From Adhaeribacter sp. (GTDB lineage Bacteria; Bacteroidota; Bacteroidia; Cytophagales; Hymenobacteraceae), in assembly GCA_028288395.1 (NCBI GenBank), contig JAQBNV010000155.1, forward strand, positions 1-5,456: a stretch of DNA of 5,456 nucleotides, given 5' to 3'. The translations under genes and the position numbers were made by a program. Positions 1 to 2,957 of the stretch are shown here, one piece after another. Position 1 is the stretch's first letter. Each line of letters opens with the position of its first letter. The notes beneath the pieces are model-generated. The model saw only the letters and a program-made list of their open reading frames with translations. It ran no database searches and was not told where the DNA came from.

Positions 1-1491
1 GTTAAACTTTGGGCCTATTTTATTTGTGGCAAAATCAAAATCGGCGTAAGCAAAATTATTACCCACAAAATAAGGCCAGCCAAAATTACCGGCTTTCCGG
101 GCCTGGTTCCACTCGTCAAAGCTCTGCGGACCGCGCGCATTGGTTACGCCACCGTCGGGACCTACATCGCCCCAATATACATAACCATTCTTGGGGTCTA
201 CGGTAAACCTAAACGCATTGCGGGTACCCATGGCGTAAATCTCGGGGCGGGTCTGGGGCGTTCCTTTCGGGAATAAATTACCTTCCGGGATGGTATAGGA
301 ACCGTCCGGCTCGGGATGAATACGCAATATTTTACCGGTCAGGCTATTGGTGTTTCCCGACGATTTCTGGGCATCAAACGGCATCCGGCCGGCCCTTTCA
401 TCAATCGGGGTAAAGCCATCCGACTCTTTAGAACTGGTGTTATCGCCGGAAGAAATATACAAATCGCCGTTGGGGCCAAACTCCAGGTGACCGCCGGAGT
501 GGCAACAGGTTTCGCGCTGGGTAGCTATTTCCAGCACAATTTTCTCGGATTTCATGTTCAGGCTGTCGCCAATCATCTCGAAGCGCGATACGTTTTGTTT
601 CGGAATATTACCGGCCGGCGAGTAGTTGATGTAGATCCAGTGGTTTTTTTCGTAGTTCGGGTCCAAAGCTACGCCCAGCATACCGTCTTCGTAGTTACCC
701 GTAATACTCACATCAAATTTAGCAATCACGCGCGAGGTTCTTTTAGCCGGATTGTAAAGCTTTACGTTGCCGCGCCGCTCCAGGTACAACACCCGGCCGT
801 CTTTAAAAATAACCATTTCCATGGGCTCGTACATATAGGTTTCGAGCACTTCGGTTACAAAGCGGTTTGGTTCGGGCACGCGGTCGGTGGTAACTTGCTT
901 GTAGTTCAGGTTGCCTTTGCCTGCCACAAATTTCAAGCCTTTACTCAAAGTACTTTCGAGGGCTTTGGGTGTAAAATCCGCATCTGCCTGGGCAAAGAAA
1001 ACCCGGCCGCCATCGTACTTTGTCTGCCACGGCGAGCTGGCCGCTTTTAAACGGGCCGCGTTTAAGTCCTGGTACCAGGGCCAGTTCCGCACCGTGTCGG
1101 TGGCCGCATTCAGGGCCATTAACCCGCCGCCGGCCTGCACATAACGCTCCAGGTCGGCCTGCTGGCGGTAATCCAGCGCTTCCAGGGGGGCATGCAGGAA
1201 CACGACTGCACTGTAGCGCTTCAGGGAATCTTCGGTGAAATAAGCCGCACTGGCGGTGGTATCTATGGTTATTTTCCGGTTATCGCTCAGCTTCTGCAGC
1301 AAAGCCAGGTGTGCCAGGCGGGTTGCCTCGGTACCGGCGGGCCGGGAGAAAACCAACATTTTTCTCTGGGTACTCCGGAAAGAGAAAAGCCCCACTACCA
1401 GAAGTAAAAGAATTGCGGCCAGCGCATACCAGCGCGCCACCGGAAAAACCTCCTGACGGAAATGTAGAATACTAATATTTTGGGATTTCAT
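1..1491 (-). CDS. ThuA-like / PQQ-dependent sugar dehydrogenase fusion, partial (3' end off window)
   Basis: The frame is open for 497 codons from ATG at 1489-1491 and runs off the left edge. Residues 19-39 form a hydrophobic segment (RWYALAAILLLLVVGLF), a signal anchor or uncleaved signal peptide, so the protein should face the periplasm. Residues about 45-191 resemble a ThuA fold (GGG at 121-123, AATDT at 129-133, WPWY at 137-140, YDGGR at 159-163). Residues about 205-497 are a glucose/sorbosone dehydrogenase-type beta-propeller: EDGMLGVALDP 268-278, CCHSGG 329-334 with H331 a likely counterpart of the catalytic base, GDNT 349-352, GNTNSLTGKILRIHP 379-393, GDVGPDGG 441-448, FGWPYFVG 470-477. 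Relatives usually continue into a PKD and/or cytochrome c region, expected off window. The likely role is PQQ-dependent periplasmic oxidation of a sugar or sugar alcohol; the substrate is unknown. The ThuA part is shortened and carries Asn128 where relatives have His. Family assignment is strong; function is inferred. Confidence 0.93.
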   Translation of the reverse strand, partial: MKSQNISILHFRQEVFPVARWYALAAILLLLVVGLFSFRSTQRKMLVFSRPAGTEATRLAHLALLQKLSDNRKITIDTTASAAYFTEDSLKRYSAVVFLHAPLEALDYRQQADLERYVQAGGGLMALNAATDTVRNWPWYQDLNAARLKAASSPWQTKYDGGRVFFAQADADFTPKALESTLSKGLKFVAGKGNLNYKQVTTDRVPEPNRFVTEVLETYMYEPMEMVIFKDGRVLYLERRGNVKLYNPAKRTSRVIAKFDVSITGNYEDGMLGVALDPNYEKNHWIYINYSPAGNIPKQNVSRFEMIGDSLNMKSEKIVLEIATQRETCCHSGGHLEFGPNGDLYISSGDNTSSKESDGFTPIDERAGRMPFDAQKSSGNTNSLTGKILRIHPEPDGSYTIPEGNLFPKGTPQTRPEIYAMGTRNAFRFTVDPKNGYVYWGDVGPDGGVTNARGPQSFDEWNQARKAGNFGWPYFVGNNFAYADFDFATNKIGPKFN

Positions 1492-1520
1492 GAATAAGAT
1501 AATCTGTCTTTAACTTTAAG

Positions 1521-1528
1521 CAAATATA
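1521..1528 (-). promoter_or_regulatory. Candidate -7 box (TAnnTTTG) for the sugar dehydrogenase gene
   Basis: Read on the minus strand this is TATATTTG, an exact match to the Bacteroidota housekeeping -7 consensus TAnnTTTG. It lies about 30 bases upstream of the ATG at 1491, which predicts a start site near 1515-1518 and a 5' leader of roughly 25 bases. No convincing -33 TTG element is visible at the usual distance; a weak TTAG occurs at 1547-1544. Confidence 0.5.
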
Positions 1529-1583
1529 ATTCTAAAAATGTTGCTAACTTACATATTTTTCGGGGAAAAATAGCAGAAACAGC

Positions 1584-1609
1584 CGGTACAATTTTAATAT
1601 TTTGTACCG
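1584..1609. promoter_or_regulatory. Perfect 8-bp inverted repeat, possible operator or activator site
   Basis: CGGTACAA (1584-1591) and TTGTACCG (1602-1609) are exact reverse complements separated by ten A/T bases. The dyad sits 93-118 bases upstream of the dehydrogenase start, roughly 55 bases or more upstream of its candidate -7 box. That position would suit an activator of the divergent dehydrogenase gene. As RNA it could form an 8-bp hairpin, but no U-tract of terminator type follows. The regulator is unknown. Confidence 0.4.
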
Positions 1610-1828
1610 TTAATTAACATTATCGCCCACCCGGAATTTATAAGGGATAATAAGCCGGCATTTGTAATAAGGTCATCGGCCAACCGAACTTGCTACCGCC
1701 AATCAGGTAAATATTCTTAACCAGGCCACCGCTGTTTTTATGTACGGCAACGCAAAATTATTATCTTATCGATAACAAATATCTAACCTGCTATACCCGG
1801 CATATTCCGGAAGAAAGCGTCGGCTATC

Positions 1829-1867
1829 GCGCTGCTAAAAGCCGGCTAAATAAAAGCCTGTTGGCCT
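1829..1867 (+). repeat. Direct repeat, copy 1
   Basis: The core ccggctaaataaaagcc (1842-1858) is identical to 1991-2007. Flanking sequence is also related: gcgctgct precedes both cores (1829-1836 and 1982-1989), with a 5-base gap here and a 1-base gap in copy 2. The nine bases after each core differ only by transitions (tgttggcct here, cgccgacct in copy 2). This points to common descent of the two segments rather than chance. Confidence 0.55.
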
Positions 1868-1935
1868 AAGAAAGAGAAAAAAAACGGCCGCTATATAGTA
1901 GAGGCCTGGCAGGAAGATGAAAAGTTGTACGGGAG

Positions 1936-1972
1936 CGAAAGTTTATCTTTCGGTCGGTGAGGGCACCAACCG
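1936..1972 (+). other. Two adjacent hairpins in the intergenic region
   Basis: CGAAAG (1936-1941) pairs with CTTTCG (1947-1952) around a 5-base loop. Immediately beyond, CGGT-C-GGTG (1951-1959) pairs with CACC-A-ACCG (1964-1972) around a 4-base loop with one C/A mismatch. The two stems share bases 1951-1952, so they would compete or trim each other. No U-tract follows. They add to the structured character of 1829-2046; whether they are transcribed is unknown. Confidence 0.3.
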
Positions 1973-1981
1973 AGGGGAAGA

Positions 1982-2016
1982 GCGCTGCTTCCGGCTAAAT
2001 AAAAGCCCGCCGACCT
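1982..2016 (+). repeat. Direct repeat, copy 2
   Basis: This is the second copy of the element at 1829-1867, with the identical 17-base core at 1991-2007, 149 bases downstream of the first. In this copy the bases after the core form the left arm of a strong G+C-rich hairpin (2004-2046). In copy 1 the equivalent pairing is broken and only weak partial pairing with 1902-1914 is possible. Confidence 0.55.
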
Positions 2017-2046
2017 ACCCAAAAGGCGCCTTCTTGTCGGCGGGTT
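1996..2046 (-). terminator. Terminator-like hairpin followed by a T-rich tract on the minus strand
   Basis: CCCGCCGAC (2006-2014) pairs perfectly with GTCGGCGGG (2036-2044). One G-U and one A-U pair extend the stem to 11 pairs (2004-2014 with 2036-2046). On the minus strand the stem is followed by a T-rich run (CTTTTATTTA), as in a Rho-independent terminator; the plus strand has no T-run. The 21-base loop is long for a terminator and contains the palindrome AAGGCGCCTT (2023-2032). No minus-strand gene lies upstream in the window, so it may be a leftover or may block antisense transcription. Confidence 0.4.
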
Positions 2047-2085
2047 AGGGAACCAACAGAAATCCAATGGTTTACTCCCGAAAAG

Positions 2086-2093
2086 TATATTTA
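2086..2093 (+). promoter_or_regulatory. Weak candidate -7 box for the leader/secreted protein/receptor operon
   Basis: TATATTTA matches seven of eight positions of TAnnTTTG. It would give a start site near 2097-2100, leaving a very short leader that still includes the GAAGGAG at 2105-2111. No clear -33 element is visible. It is the best candidate between the hairpins and the first start codon, but the support is only this partial match and its position. Confidence 0.3.
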
Positions 2094-2104
2094 ATCCTTA
2101 TATT

Positions 2105-2111
2105 GAAGGAG
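2105..2111 (+). promoter_or_regulatory. Strong Shine-Dalgarno sequence (GAAGGAG) before the leader ORF
   Basis: GAAGGAG ends five bases before the ATG at 2117 and is too far (43 bases) from the ATG at 2155 to serve it directly. Bacteroidota genes generally lack such sequences because their ribosomes hide the anti-Shine-Dalgarno end of 16S rRNA. A near-ideal copy at good spacing is therefore notable and supports translation of the short ORF that follows. Confidence 0.5.
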
Positions 2112-2116
2112 TTTTA

Positions 2117-2158
2117 ATGAACAACGCATTTTCCGCGGCAATGCCTTTCCCTGCATGA
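2117..2158 (+). CDS. Putative 13-residue leader peptide, coupled to the downstream gene
   Basis: ATG at 2117-2119 opens a 13-codon ORF, MNNAFSAAMPFPA, ending in TGA at 2156-2158. It has a strong Shine-Dalgarno sequence at the right distance. Its stop overlaps the start of the 245-residue gene as ATGA (2155-2158), a classic arrangement for translational coupling. The peptide has no signal sequence, no run of one regulatory amino acid and no recognised family. It may matter only as an act of translation that delivers ribosomes to the downstream start, which has no Shine-Dalgarno sequence of its own (CTTTCCCTGC precedes it). The alternative is a chance ORF; codon statistics cannot decide at this length. 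Confidence 0.4.
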   Translation: MNNAFSAAMPFPA

Positions 2159-2892
2159 AATATTACTTCTTTTTTTTCCTCCTTTTTCCGGGGATGTTTG
2201 TTGGCGGCGGCTGCTGTTTTGGCCAGGTTCCCGATTCGGTTTACCTACAAAAGCCTTTACAATATGCGCTTACCCTGTACGAAAATGGCATCGGCGAAGC
2301 ATCGCATTTATATAATGGCCCCCAGTACGTCAATTACGATAAATATTACATTGAAGGGCACCAGTTTTTCCGGACTGACGAAGCATCGCCGGGGAATATT
2401 TTCTTCGACGGTACCCTGTATACCCAGGCCCCTATGCTGTACGATCTCGTGCTGGATGAAATTGTGCTGGACCACCCCAATTCCGAGTTTCAGTTTACGC
2501 TGGTAACCGAAAAGATAAAATATTTCACTTTTCAGGGGCATACTTTTATTCGCCTGGAAAAAGACAGTGTGGGCGATACCCCGCTGAAAGGTGGCTTTTA
2601 TGATTTGCTGCACGATGGACAGGTAAAGTTGCTGGCCAAGCGAACCAAAAACCTGCAGGAGCAGGCCACTATGGATGGCATGAAAGGCCGTTTTGAGTCG
2701 GCTAATAAATATTATATCCGGAAAGAAAATATTTATTACCCGGTAAAAGACAAACGGTCGTTGCTGAAGACCCTGCCGGATAAAAGAAAAGAACTCCAGC
2801 GGTACGCCCGCGAACAGAAAATAAAATTTGGAAAAAACCGGGAAAAAGCGCTTCTGCAGCTAACCCAATTTTACGATAAGCCAAACGCCTGA
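2155..2892 (+). CDS. Secreted conserved hypothetical protein, possible partner of the TonB receptor
   Basis: This 245-residue protein has no domain I can name. Residues 1-23 are a strongly hydrophobic signal peptide (MKYYFFFFLLFPGMF...) with likely cleavage before Q24. C20 and C21 leave a lipoprotein as a weaker alternative, since the preceding VGGG is a poor lipobox. The middle (about 50-165) is rich in aromatic and beta-prone residues: NGPQYVNYDKYY 54-65, GHQFF 68-72, YDLVLDEIVLD 96-106, GGFYDLL 146-152. The C-terminal part (about 185-241) is basic and probably helical: YYPVKDKRSLL 194-204, DKRKELQRY 209-217, FGKNREKALLQL 225-236, QFYD 238-241. From memory, similar proteins occur beside TonB-dependent receptors in Cytophagales, which suggests an envelope role. 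No in-frame start exists upstream, because a TGA lies at 2104-2106. The receptor gene begins 65 bases downstream on the same strand. Function is unknown. Confidence 0.9.
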   Translation: MKYYFFFFLLFPGMFVGGGCCFGQVPDSVYLQKPLQYALTLYENGIGEASHLYNGPQYVNYDKYYIEGHQFFRTDEASPGNIFFDGTLYTQAPMLYDLVLDEIVLDHPNSEFQFTLVTEKIKYFTFQGHTFIRLEKDSVGDTPLKGGFYDLLHDGQVKLLAKRTKNLQEQATMDGMKGRFESANKYYIRKENIYYPVKDKRSLLKTLPDKRKELQRYAREQKIKFGKNREKALLQLTQFYDKPNA

Positions 2893-2946
2893 AGTATCTA
2901 CTCCGGTGCCGGGTGACCGGCCCAACCCCCGCTAGCTAAAAAATAT

Positions 2947-2954
2947 AATATTTG
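2947..2954 (+). promoter_or_regulatory. Near-consensus -7 box directly before the receptor start codon
   Basis: AATATTTG differs from TAnnTTTG at one base and ends three bases before the ATG at 2958. It shares the 11-mer ATATTTGCTTA with the candidate promoter of the divergent dehydrogenase gene. If active, transcription would start at or beside the ATG and give a leaderless or near-leaderless mRNA. The alternative is that this is simply the A/T-rich stretch that Bacteroidota favour before start codons. No -33 element is seen. Confidence 0.25.
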
Positions 2955-2957
2955 CTT

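Larger units (their letters stand above)
1492..2116. other. Divergent intergenic region, no intact gene recognised
   Basis: About 625 bases separate the dehydrogenase start from the leader ORF of the plus-strand genes. The region next to the dehydrogenase (1492-1620) is A/T-rich and holds its candidate promoter and a dyad. Bases 1829-2046 are rich in short hairpins and contain two copies of a direct repeat. Between these lie short open stretches with protein-like composition (minus strand 1757-1638; plus strand 1850-1960). None has a convincing start and I recognise no family, so they are either chance or remnants of a decayed gene. I saw no tRNA and no known riboswitch. Confidence 0.7.

Noticed and set aside
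316..1050. Long plus-strand open frame of 244 codons
   Set aside because: It lies wholly antisense to the dehydrogenase, whose motifs are unmistakable. The translation has no recognisable domain, and such shadows arise from codon bias.
911..1456. Several short plus-strand open frames of 66-77 codons
   Set aside because: All are antisense to the dehydrogenase coding sequence, overlap one another and show no family features.
1610..1617. Palindrome TTAATTAA
   Set aside because: It is short and A/T-only, and probably a chance occurrence in an A/T-rich stretch.
1766..1775. Palindrome TTATCGATAA
   Set aside because: A single 10-base palindrome in A/T-rich DNA is not rare and is not placed near a promoter candidate.
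2198..2884. Open frames on both strands inside the 245-residue gene
   Set aside because: They are shadows of the real frame, which has a clear signal peptide and a protein-like composition throughout.
2903..2920. CCGGT...ACCGG hairpin between the secreted protein gene and the receptor gene
   Set aside because: The stem has only five pairs with an eight-base loop and is followed by C-rich sequence rather than a T-run, so it is not a credible terminator.
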